DNA from: a bacterium
GTDB taxonomy: Bacteria > Patescibacteriota > Microgenomatia > Levybacterales > UBA12049
Length of the DNA: 16,007 nucleotides
NCBI GenBank assembly: GCA_021813005.1
Contig: JAKAMH010000011.1
Span: 1-16,007, forward strand
Direction: 5' to 3'
The position numbers were made by a program, and so were the translations under genes. Below, piece after piece: positions 7,327 through 13,352 of the stretch (position 1 is its first letter; each line of letters begins with the position of its first letter). Below the pieces are notes generated by a model that did no database searches, was not told where the DNA came from, and saw only the letters and a list, made by a program, of their open reading frames with translations.

Positions 7327-8299
7327 TATATTCTCAAGAGCAAGGCTTCGTCTTACTATTCTCTATGTGCTTATCATCACGGTTATTTTATTTATTTTTA
7401 GCCAGGCATTACTTGCCGGATATGGGCGGTATATGGCAAGAAGCGTGGAGCGTCACGAGTTAGCGGAAAAACAGGAATATTCGATCATTCAGGAGGCGGA
7501 GCGGGAGCTACAGGTAATTCTTCTACTCGTTAATGCCGGAATTATCCTTCTTACTACAGGATTTGGCTATTTTCTGGCGGGGAGGACACTGTCTCCTATC
7601 AAGCAAACGTTTGAAAACCAGAAACAATTTATCAGCGATGCGTCTCACGAGCTTCGCACTCCGCTCGCTATTCTCAAAACGAACATGGAGGTTGAGCTTT
7701 CCCTGAAAAAACCGCTGCCGCTTGATTACAGAAAGAGTTTGGAGAGCAATTTGGAAGAGGTAGATACCATGGCAAAGCTGGTGAATGATTTACTTCTACT
7801 TTCCCGACTGGATGCCCAGCAAGACACCACTCGGCAGCCAGTTGTGTTGGGAGACTTACTGCAGTTCACCAAAAAGAGAATGTCAGCCTATGCCAGGGAA
7901 CATGCGGTTTCACTACATCTGGAACTTCCGAAGCCGGAGATTGTTGTGTCCGGGGATAAAGAGCTTATTATCTCAGCAATCTCCAATCTACTTAAGAATG
8001 CAATTGATTACAATAAGAAAAACGGGCTTGTTTCTCTCAAGCTTGAGGATAACGGACGGGACGCCTTCGTCACCATCGAAGACACAGGTATTGGCATCCC
8101 GCAGGACATCATAGCGCATATCTTCGACAGATTTTATAGAGGTGATAAAAGTCGTAGCGGATACATCAGTGGGGCGGGACTAGGTTTGGCCATCGTGAAG
8201 TCGATTGTTGACAAACATGCAGGTACAATCACTGTCAAAAGTCGGGAAAATATGGGAACGACCATGATAATTCAGCTTCCTCTCGGCAGCCCTTCATGA
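7274..8299 (+). CDS. Membrane sensor histidine kinase, partner of the upstream regulator
   Basis: This 341-residue kinase has two membrane helices (about 28-50 and 81-102) enclosing a short outer segment of about 30 charged residues. No HAMP domain is recognisable; only about 16 residues separate helix 2 from the dimerisation domain. The H-box SDASHELRTPL holds phospho-accepting His125. The ATP-binding domain shows an N-box with Asn242, DTGIGIP (270-276), a DRFYRG F-box and GAGLGL (300-305). The start ATG 7274 lies 53 bases inside the regulator gene. It has AAGGAG only 3 bases upstream, and no later in-frame start precedes helix 1, so translational coupling is likely. The small outer segment suggests that the signal is sensed within or at the membrane, for example envelope or redox state; the signal itself is unknown. 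Confidence 0.93.
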   Translation: MPKSWKQSGAWGTLLGSDIFSRARLRLTILYVLIITVILFIFSQALLAGYGRYMARSVERHELAEKQEYSIIQEAERELQVILLLVNAGIILLTTGFGYFLAGRTLSPIKQTFENQKQFISDASHELRTPLAILKTNMEVELSLKKPLPLDYRKSLESNLEEVDTMAKLVNDLLLLSRLDAQQDTTRQPVVLGDLLQFTKKRMSAYAREHAVSLHLELPKPEIVVSGDKELIISAISNLLKNAIDYNKKNGLVSLKLEDNGRDAFVTIEDTGIGIPQDIIAHIFDRFYRGDKSRSGYISGAGLGLAIVKSIVDKHAGTITVKSRENMGTTMIIQLPLGSPS

Positions 8300-8324
8300 T
8301 TTCTTCAGAGAGAGCTTGTATACT
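8291..8324 (+). promoter_or_regulatory. Second PhoB-box-like repeat and -10 box, promoter of the flavin redox operon
   Basis: TTCAT at 8293-8297 and TTCAG at 8304-8308 repeat with an 11-bp period. The second copy ends exactly 10 bp before TATACT (8319-8324), the same geometry as at 6621-6654. The two operator regions agree at 12 of 18 positions with a shared core TTCATGA-n2-T-n-TTCA. The site overlaps the last codons of the kinase gene. The -10 box ends 6 bases before ATG 8331. Confidence 0.55.
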
Positions 8325-8330
8325 GGAATG

Positions 8331-8771
8331 ATGAAAAAGTACGCGCAGGTAATAGTAGTTATGGGAGGATTTTTTCTTCTCGTGTTCTTTAGAAATATAG
8401 CCAGGGGAGACAAGCAGCCAGTTATCACTAGCAGTGACCTAGGCCCAATCAACACTCCGGCTCCAAATACATCAAATGCAACTTCCCGGGGATATAAAAA
8501 CGGCACATATAGGGGTAGCGTGGTAGACGCTTATTATGGAAACATACAGGTTCAGGTACAGATAACAGGCGGCAGGATAACTGACGTGACATTTTTGCAG
8601 TATCCAAACGACAATGGCACATCTCGTTTTATCAACTCACAGGCGATGCCTATGCTTAAATCAGAGGCAATCCAAGCGCAAAATGCGCAGGTAAATATCA
8701 TTTCGGGTGCCTCTGACTCCAGTATGGCATTCCAACAGTCATTAGCAGATGCCCTGAGCCAGGCGAAGTAG
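8331..8771 (+). CDS. Membrane-anchored FMN-binding domain protein (flavinylated electron carrier)
   Basis: The 146-residue protein starts with MKK and one hydrophobic helix (about 6-22), then a Pro/Thr/Ser-rich linker (about 29-52) and an FMN-binding domain like that of NqrC/RnfG. The domain ends in SGASDS (125-130), which fits the pattern S/T-G-A-S/T-x-S/T in which ApbE links FMN through a phosphoester to the last residue, here Ser130 rather than the more usual Thr. Positive residues before the helix place the domain outside the cell. ApbE is the next gene, 2 bases away, and a membrane reductase follows, so this is probably the terminal extracytoplasmic electron carrier. ATG 8331 is preferred over the adjacent ATG 8328 because it lies 6 bases after the -10 box. 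The final electron acceptor is unknown. Confidence 0.9.
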   Translation: MKKYAQVIVVMGGFFLLVFFRNIARGDKQPVITSSDLGPINTPAPNTSNATSRGYKNGTYRGSVVDAYYGNIQVQVQITGGRITDVTFLQYPNDNGTSRFINSQAMPMLKSEAIQAQNAQVNIISGASDSSMAFQQSLADALSQAK

Positions 8772-8773
8772 AA

Positions 8774-9514
8774 ATGAGACGACAACAAATGATCATGGGC
8801 ATGCCGGTAATCATAGAAATAGTTGATATTACCGCAAAAGACGAAGATATTGAGGAGATTTTTTCAGATTTTCGAAAAATTGATGAAAGATTCAGTCCGT
8901 ACAAGGAAACGAGTGAAGTAATGCTCATTAATAGGGGAAAGCTGGCACGGGGAGACTATAGTCAAGAAATGAATAAAATTATTGCACTCGCTGAGGAGAC
9001 CAAGCATGCAACAAACGGTTTTTTTACGACGACGATTCGCGGGTTGTTTGATCCCTCAGGAATTGTGAAAGGGTATGCTATTTGGGAAGCAGCAAAAAAA
9101 CTGGAAAAAAGGGGATATGAAAACGTCTTTGTAGAGATAGGTGGGGACATACAGATTAAGGGCGTAAGTAGTTCCGGAAGTAAATGGGTTGTGGGTATAC
9201 GAAATCCCTTTCAGACGGATGAGATAATCAAAGTCCTCAGTCTGACAAATTGCGGCATTGCTACATCGGGAACATACCTTCGGGGAAGTCATATCTATAA
9301 TCCCGTTTCCGGTGTCAACGCGACCGACATTGCAAGCATAACGGTAATTGGCAAAAATGTCTATGAAGCTGATCGCTTCGCTACGGCAGCCTTCGCAATG
9401 GGAGAAAATGGAATTAGCTTTATTCAGTCAAAACAGTATCTAGAAGCATATATGATCACCAATAATGAACGAGCATATTTTACTGAAGGATTTAGTAAGT
9501 TTGTACAAATGTAA
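8774..9514 (+). CDS. apbE: ApbE, FAD:protein FMN transferase
   Basis: ApbE splits FAD and transfers FMN to a Ser/Thr of target proteins in a Mg-dependent reaction. The 246-residue protein has the family motifs in order: MGMPV at the start, DPSGIVKG (93-100), VEIGGDI (about 120-126), ATSGTY (163-168), HIYNPVSG (173-180), and YEADRFATAAFAMG (about 197-210) with the metal-binding Asp region. The obvious substrate is the FMN-binding protein encoded 2 bases upstream; the membrane reductase starts 3 bases downstream, so the three genes form one operon. It is shorter than typical ApbE (300-350 residues) because there is no signal peptide or lipobox: the sequence enters the catalytic domain at residue 8. 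This is odd, since ApbE normally works outside the membrane. Confidence 0.95.
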   Translation: MRRQQMIMGMPVIIEIVDITAKDEDIEEIFSDFRKIDERFSPYKETSEVMLINRGKLARGDYSQEMNKIIALAEETKHATNGFFTTTIRGLFDPSGIVKGYAIWEAAKKLEKRGYENVFVEIGGDIQIKGVSSSGSKWVVGIRNPFQTDEIIKVLSLTNCGIATSGTYLRGSHIYNPVSGVNATDIASITVIGKNVYEADRFATAAFAMGENGISFIQSKQYLEAYMITNNERAYFTEGFSKFVQM

Positions 9515-9517
9515 CCT

Positions 9518-11047
9518 ATGATCGACAAGTTTCTTAATAAAGTTACCATGTACCGCCTGACGCTTTACTATTTGATAGGGCTTGTGGGAATTGCCGCTCT
9601 TTTCGGTGGACTGGGGCTTCTGCCTTACACTCCTGCAGATATCATCATCTCGGCAATTGTGGCGGTTATCTCCTCATATCTTGCCAATTATTGTTTTGCC
9701 TGGTTTTTTAAGGCGGTAACCAACTCCGAATCCGTGTTTATTACCGCCCTGATCCTTACATTAATTATTCCGGTTAAGCTTCCCCACAGCCTTCCTTTTA
9801 TAATTGGAGCATCTATCTTGGCAATGGGAGTGAAGTACCTGGTAACTGTCGAAAAACGGCATATCTTTAATCCGGCAGCCGCGGCAATTGCCGGTATTGC
9901 ATTGCTCTCCCCCGAATATTCTGCCACTTGGTGGATTGGTACTCCGTCCATGATGCCATTTGTTCTCATCGGAGGGCTTGCCATAGTGCGGAAAACCAGA
10001 CGAGAAGATCTGGTGACAACGTTCCTTGCCACATACGCTCTCGTGGTTGCCATTTTTGCCTTTCTTCACACCGGCTCAGCGCTATCCATACTCTCAATTC
10101 TTGAAAAAGGTATTAGGCAATCGGCTCTCTTCTTTTTTGCATTTGTCATGTTGGTTGAGCCTCTGACTTCTCCTCCGACAAAAACGCTTCAGAGATATTT
10201 TGGGGGACTGGTGGCGTTACTCTACTCTACGCCCCAAGTGCGGCTTTTCGGAATCGTGTTTACGCCTGAAACAGCACTTTGTATCGGCAATATCTACTCG
10301 TTTTTGGTCAGCCCTCAGTATAGGCTGGTGCTGGCGCTCTCGGAGCGGATACAAATGACGAAGGATACCTTTGTTTTTATCTTCAGCCGGGTAAATAAAT
10401 TTAGTTTTGTGCCGGGCCAGTACATGGAGTGGACTCTGCCTCACCGGGATGTAGACAGCAGGGGTAATAGGCGCTACTTTAGCCTGGCATCATCGCCTAC
10501 TGAGGCAAGTCCTATGTTGACAGTAAAATTTAATAATCCGTCCAGCAGCTACAAAAAGGCATTGCTTAGTATGGAAAAGGGAGACGAAATAATTGCCTCA
10601 CAGCTTGCGGGAGATTTTGTGCTACCTAAAGAGTACAAAAAACCACTTGCCTTTATTGCGGGCGGTGTTGGCGTAGCACCTTTCCGATCGATGATTCAAT
10701 ATATCATTGATAATAAGCTTTCGGTCAATATAGTTTTGCTTTTTGCCAATCGGCATATGGATGATGTTATTTTCGCCGATATTTTTGCTCGGGCTCGGGA
10801 GTATGGTATAAAGACATACTATACGCTTACCGATACTACTTCCATACCACCTGTTTGGCGCGGGTTTACCGGTCATATTACCTCGTGGATGGTGCAGGAG
10901 GCAATCCCGGATTTCGAGAAAAGAACATTCTATATTTCTGGCCCACAGCTTATGGTTCAGGAGACGGAAAAAATTCTCAAGCAAATGCATATTGAAAAGG
11001 CAAAGATTATGACTGACTTCTTTCCGGGATACAAAGAGACAAAATAA
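9518..11047 (+). CDS. NqrB/RnfD-like membrane domain fused to ferredoxin-NADP reductase-like domain
   Basis: The 509-residue fusion joins about 270 residues of NqrB/RnfD-like membrane protein to a cytosolic flavin reductase module. The membrane part shows KRHIFNPAAAA (113-123) and VEPLTSPPT (213-221), both typical of the family. No SGAT-type motif for covalent FMN is visible. The reductase part (about 275-509) shows the FAD-binding RRYFSL (R319, Y320, S322), the NAD(P)H-binding GGVGVAPFRS (382-391), and SGP (474-476) of the ferredoxin-NADP reductase fold. The likely job is to take electrons from NAD(P)H, or less likely ferredoxin, inside the cell and hand them across the membrane to the flavinylated carrier encoded two genes upstream. 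Whether it pumps ions is unknown; the other Nqr/Rnf subunits are not in the window. It is the last gene of the operon. Confidence 0.9.
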   Translation: MIDKFLNKVTMYRLTLYYLIGLVGIAALFGGLGLLPYTPADIIISAIVAVISSYLANYCFAWFFKAVTNSESVFITALILTLIIPVKLPHSLPFIIGASILAMGVKYLVTVEKRHIFNPAAAAIAGIALLSPEYSATWWIGTPSMMPFVLIGGLAIVRKTRREDLVTTFLATYALVVAIFAFLHTGSALSILSILEKGIRQSALFFFAFVMLVEPLTSPPTKTLQRYFGGLVALLYSTPQVRLFGIVFTPETALCIGNIYSFLVSPQYRLVLALSERIQMTKDTFVFIFSRVNKFSFVPGQYMEWTLPHRDVDSRGNRRYFSLASSPTEASPMLTVKFNNPSSSYKKALLSMEKGDEIIASQLAGDFVLPKEYKKPLAFIAGGVGVAPFRSMIQYIIDNKLSVNIVLLFANRHMDDVIFADIFARAREYGIKTYYTLTDTTSIPPVWRGFTGHITSWMVQEAIPDFEKRTFYISGPQLMVQETEKILKQMHIEKAKIMTDFFPGYKETK

Positions 11048-11082
11048 GGAAATGATATTATTCCTGAGTCTTAGTGTCATAG

Positions 11083-11088
11083 TATAAT
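11083..11088 (+). promoter_or_regulatory. TATAAT -10 box, leaderless start of the anchored unknown protein
   Basis: A perfect TATAAT ends 7 bases before ATG 11096. No Shine-Dalgarno is present and the -35 is weak. The repeat found before the regulator and redox operon is not present here. Confidence 0.5.
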
Positions 11089-11095
11089 TAAGGTT

Positions 11096-11626
11096 ATGAA
11101 GGTGTTTTTCATTGTGGGTGTGGTACTTGCCGTAATCGTCAGCCTGAAAGTTTTCCTGCCCAGGCAGTCCCGCCCTCTTCCGATTTCCTCATCGACCGCC
11201 ATAATTCAACCAGTCTCCCTGGATAAGAGGGGAAACGGAGCATTTTTCTCTTATGCATATCCCCACTTCTGGAGCAAAAAGATGGACGGAACAAGAATAC
11301 TCCTGCAGGAAGGAAATAGAGGGCCGGTCTTCTCGATAGACACAAGCCTTAGAATGAATACTACGATTGCAGAGATTGCCAAGGCGTCTCTTCAAAGTAG
11401 AACTCCTCTTGCCTTGCAGATCGGATACGTCGGGGGGCACCTGGCCATTCGGCAGGTACACTATACTGTTACTTCCCTGCGTGCGGAGGCATTTGTTGAT
11501 GCGGTTAGGTCAGGATCGGCAACCGGTGTACAGTATCTATATCTTGACGCAGACAAATCAGCCGGTGTTCAAACAGTCATGAAGCTATTTCAGTCATTTC
11601 TCGCGAAAGTATCTTACTCTGAGTAG
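11096..11626 (+). CDS. Anchored extracytoplasmic protein of unknown function
   Basis: I do not recognise this 176-residue protein. It has an N-terminal hydrophobic segment (about 2-19) without a lipobox cysteine, then a polar, Pro/Ser-rich stretch and a globular region of about 130 residues, so it is probably membrane-anchored with its body outside. A short aromatic stretch, FFSYAYPHFW (about 50-59), vaguely recalls the start of PsbP-like domains, which begin with a similar Tyr-Pro-x-x-Trp pattern; this is too weak to name it. It follows the redox operon by 48 bp in the same direction but has its own -10 box, so it may be an independent unit. There are no cysteines or heme motifs that would make it an obvious electron carrier. 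Confidence 0.75.
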   Translation: MKVFFIVGVVLAVIVSLKVFLPRQSRPLPISSSTAIIQPVSLDKRGNGAFFSYAYPHFWSKKMDGTRILLQEGNRGPVFSIDTSLRMNTTIAEIAKASLQSRTPLALQIGYVGGHLAIRQVHYTVTSLRAEAFVDAVRSGSATGVQYLYLDADKSAGVQTVMKLFQSFLAKVSYSE

Positions 11627-11753
11627 CAGTTTCGTCTTGCAAAACACCATCTACCTTGCTACCGGTGGTCGCGAAAATTCGTCTTCTGACACCCACAGAG
11701 ATTAGGGATTCGGACGGAATATGTAACCGGCTAAAAACATTATGGACTTTTGA

Positions 11754-11802
11754 TTCTTTCCCATTCCTTACAGGTTTTTCGCCGGTCTCTTATGGATAAG
11801 CT
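11754..11802 (+). repeat. 49-bp direct repeat, copy 1, candidate stress promoter
   Basis: These 49 bases recur without mismatch at 12283-12331. Both copies lie upstream of stress-type genes, ending 35 bases before the KGG start here. Inside is GTTTTT (11774-11779), N14, GGATAA (11794-11799), which resembles the Bacillus sigma-B consensus GTTTAA-N12-14-GGGTAT. CTTATGGATAAG is a small inverted repeat. The copy ends in ATG GAT AAG CT, followed here by a stop codon (four-codon frame), so it is not coding. The promoter function is inference. Confidence 0.7.
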
Positions 11803-11837
11803 ATAAAGTGAGTAGCTGTAGAGGAGGTGAGAGTAAA

Positions 11838-12041
11838 ATGGCAGGCAAAACATCAAGACGGGGATTTGCATCTATGTCTCTGACGAAGCGGCGCGACATC
11901 GCCAGCCGGGGTGGGAAGGCTGCTCATGCTCGCGGTACCGCTCATGAGTGGACTAAAAAAGAGGCTCAGGCAGCGGGAAGGCGAGGAGGGTTGGCTCGGC
12001 AACGTATGCAACAGGGAAGTGATGATATGGACCTCAGATAA
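11838..12041 (+). CDS. KGG-repeat stress-induced protein
   Basis: The 67-residue, very basic and hydrophilic protein matches the KGG-repeat family (related to GsiB and plant Em-like hydrophilins): GFASMSLTKRRDIASRGGKA, then AHARGTAHEWTKKEAQAAG and RRGGLA. There are two repeat units, with RGG in place of KGG. Members accumulate under drying, salt, starvation or general stress and are thought to protect proteins or nucleic acids; no enzymatic activity is known. ATG 11838 is chosen because AGGAGG lies 10 bases upstream and the family begins here; an upstream in-frame GTG (11808) would swallow the ribosome site. Unlike most genes in the window it has a proper leader with a strong Shine-Dalgarno. 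It lies downstream of the first 49-bp repeat and ends at a strong terminator, so it is monocistronic. Confidence 0.92.
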   Translation: MAGKTSRRGFASMSLTKRRDIASRGGKAAHARGTAHEWTKKEAQAAGRRGGLARQRMQQGSDDMDLR

Positions 12042-12055
12042 CCCCAAACTTCCGT

Positions 12056-12093
12056 AAAAAAGGGATACCAGAGCCAGGTGGTCTCCCTTTTTT
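12056..12093. terminator. Strong rho-independent terminator after the KGG gene
   Basis: AAAAAAGGGA and ACCA pair with TGGT and TCCCTTTTTT around an 8-base loop (12071-12078), with one mismatch. The stem is flanked by an A run and a T run, so it can act in both directions. It starts 14 bases after the KGG stop codon. Confidence 0.93.
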
Positions 12094-12282
12094 GTTGTCG
12101 GTGAGGCTGATTTTATCCCCCTTCGCGAAACACCAAGAGCGTCAGCTCACGGACCAGAGCGACAAGTTTTTCGCTTCGGAGGGATTCCTGCCTGCCGGCA
12201 GGCAGGACAGCTCCCTGTGACGCGCAGGAAGAAGATATCCCGACCGTTAGGTCGTGGGAGCTTCATGTAGTAACTGTGGTAC
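12094..12282. other. Structured non-coding spacer rich in inverted repeats
   Basis: Between the terminator and the second 49-bp repeat I see no gene. The spacer is packed with short hairpins: AGCGA (12158-12162) with TCGCT (12171-12175), a 20-bp perfect palindrome (12187-12206), ACAG with CTGT (12207-12218), and CGACC with GGTCG (12241-12254), the last flanked by further pairing bases (12238-12259). It could be a cluster of dispersed palindromic elements or a small structured RNA; neither can be decided from the sequence alone. Confidence 0.4.
12187..12206. repeat. Perfect 20-bp palindrome
   Basis: CCTGCCTGCCGGCAGGCAGG is identical to its reverse complement and far more GC-rich than its surroundings. 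It has no T run, so it is not a terminator. It resembles the dispersed short palindromes seen in intergenic regions of several candidate-phylum genomes; that comparison is from memory and unverified. Confidence 0.75.
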
Positions 12283-12331
12283 TTCTTTCCCATTCCTTAC
12301 AGGTTTTTCGCCGGTCTCTTATGGATAAGCT
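12283..12331 (+). repeat. 49-bp direct repeat, copy 2, candidate stress promoter of the glsB-like operon
   Basis: Identical to 11754-11802. The sigma-B-like motif here is GTTTTT (12303-12308), N14, GGATAA (12323-12328). The copy ends 34 bases before ATG 12366, almost the same distance as copy 1 to its gene. The flanking sequences on both sides differ between the copies, so only this segment was duplicated or kept. Confidence 0.7.
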
Positions 12332-12365
12332 GTACGCTGGTTCTGATGGAAAGAAGGAGGGTTGG

Positions 12366-12638
12366 ATGAATCTTTTGTCTTGGGTTGTGTTTGGGCTCGT
12401 TGTCGGGGTGATTGCCAATGCGCTTGATCCTCAACCCGAGCAGGGCGGCCTCCTGGGGGGAATACTCCTGGGGATCGTGGGTGCGCTCTTCGGCGGGTTC
12501 TTGGCAGAAATTATCTTCGGGCTTTCTGTGTCCGGATTTAATCTTGCATCGTTTAGTTTTGCTGTCGGCGCCTCACTTGTCGTATTGATATTTGGGAGGT
12601 TAATTGCCAGAGCTGAGAATATATTAAAAAGGGGGTGA
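12366..12638 (+). CDS. GlsB/YeaQ/YmgE-family small membrane protein
   Basis: The 90-residue protein has three hydrophobic segments (about 3-20, 28-50, 61-82) and the glycine-rich pattern GLVVGVIANALDPQPEQGGLLGG and GIVGALFGGFLAE of the family once called transglycosylase-associated proteins. Members are induced by general stress in many bacteria; their molecular role is not settled. ATG 12366 is chosen because AAGGAGG ends 5 bases upstream and the family starts at this methionine. The open frame continues upstream through the 49-bp repeat, but those residues are not family-like. It is the first gene of an operon with the YtxH-like gene (5 bases apart) and probably the YggT gene. Confidence 0.9.
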   Translation: MNLLSWVVFGLVVGVIANALDPQPEQGGLLGGILLGIVGALFGGFLAEIIFGLSVSGFNLASFSFAVGASLVVLIFGRLIARAENILKRG

Positions 12639-12643
12639 AAAAC

Positions 12644-12946
12644 ATGACAACACAGGATCAGAGAAACGGAGTTAATCCATTGACCGTCGGCATGGCGGGG
12701 GTGATCGTTGGTGGTGCTATGGGCGCGGCGGCAGTCGCTCTCTCAGATAAGAAGAACCGGACTGAGGCTATTAAAAAGCTCAGCTTGGCAAAAGATAGTC
12801 TGAATAAGTGGAGTGATAAAGTAGCGGCGAGGACTCAAAAATTTTCTGAAAAAACAAAAGCATCTCTCAATGGGAAAGCGGATGAACTGGAAGAAAAAGT
12901 TGAAGAGCGCGTCCTTGATATAAAAGAGCAGACTGCAGCGGAATAG
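12644..12946 (+). CDS. YtxH-like stress protein
   Basis: This 100-residue protein has a glycine/alanine-rich hydrophobic segment near the N-terminus (about 14-34, VGMAGVIVGGAMGAAAVAL), then a long, highly charged Lys/Glu helix region with coiled-coil character up to the C-terminus. This is the layout of YtxH/gas-vesicle-protein-like general stress proteins, which belong to the sigma-B regulon in Bacillus. The molecular function is unknown; it is probably a membrane-attached, mostly helical protein. ATG 12644 follows a GGGGGTG ribosome site that overlaps the stop of the preceding gene. An in-frame GTG at 12635 is part of that site and is not the likely start. Five bases separate it from the GlsB-like gene. 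Confidence 0.82.
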   Translation: MTTQDQRNGVNPLTVGMAGVIVGGAMGAAAVALSDKKNRTEAIKKLSLAKDSLNKWSDKVAARTQKFSEKTKASLNGKADELEEKVEERVLDIKEQTAAE

Positions 12947-13013
12947 ACAGTTACACCGGATCTTACCGGGACACGGGGCGGAATCTCTTTCCGCTGGGGG
13001 GAGGTGAAAAGAT

Positions 13014-13349
13014 ATGCGTACGTGGGGTGGAATATTTTTGATAAGGGTAGTTAATATAGTGTTTTCAGTGATAGAATTTTTTATCGGATTGAGGATCGTT
13101 TTGCGCCTCTTTTCGGCAAATCCGGCCTCTGTTTTTGTGACCTGGATTTATAGTGTAAGCGGTGCTCTGCTTTATCCTTTCTCGGGTATGTTTACCGACG
13201 TCAGATTCGCGTTTGGAATCTTGGATGTGAACGCGCTGATCGGCCTAGTGCTGTACGGACTGGTCTTTAGCATCATCACCTGGGTGATTCGGATGCTGGC
13301 CGCAACGCCTGGTAACAGCGTTGTTGAAGAGCGACACCAGGTTGCCTAG
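13014..13349 (+). CDS. YggT-family membrane protein
   Basis: The 111-residue protein resembles the YggT family: a first helix (about 8-30) followed by LRIVLRLFSANPASVFVTW and a Tyr-Pro-Phe motif (ALLYPFSGMF), then a second hydrophobic pair (about 70-103). Family members sit in the cytoplasmic membrane; links to osmotic tolerance and cell division have been reported, but the mechanism is unknown. The start ATG 13014 has AGGTGA 7 bases upstream. A small hairpin (GCGGAA 12978-12983 with TTCCGC 12989-12994) lies just before the ribosome site and could influence translation. It follows the YtxH-like gene by 67 bp and ends 3 bp from the end of the convergent Crp/Fnr gene, with no terminator between. 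Confidence 0.85.
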   Translation: MRTWGGIFLIRVVNIVFSVIEFFIGLRIVLRLFSANPASVFVTWIYSVSGALLYPFSGMFTDVRFAFGILDVNALIGLVLYGLVFSIITWVIRMLAATPGNSVVEERHQVA

Positions 13350-13352
13350 GAC

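Noticed and set aside
9518..10300. Covalent FMN site in the NqrB/RnfD-like domain
   Set aside because: I looked for an SGAT-type motif and found none in the membrane region.
11627..11753. tRNA or small RNA gene in the spacer after the anchored protein
   Set aside because: No cloverleaf, T-arm motif or strong stem was found; nothing beyond short chance palindromes is visible.
12276..12365. N-terminal extension of the GlsB-like protein through the 49-bp repeat
   Set aside because: The repeat is shared with the KGG upstream region, where the same frame stops after four codons; the strong Shine-Dalgarno and family start support ATG 12366.
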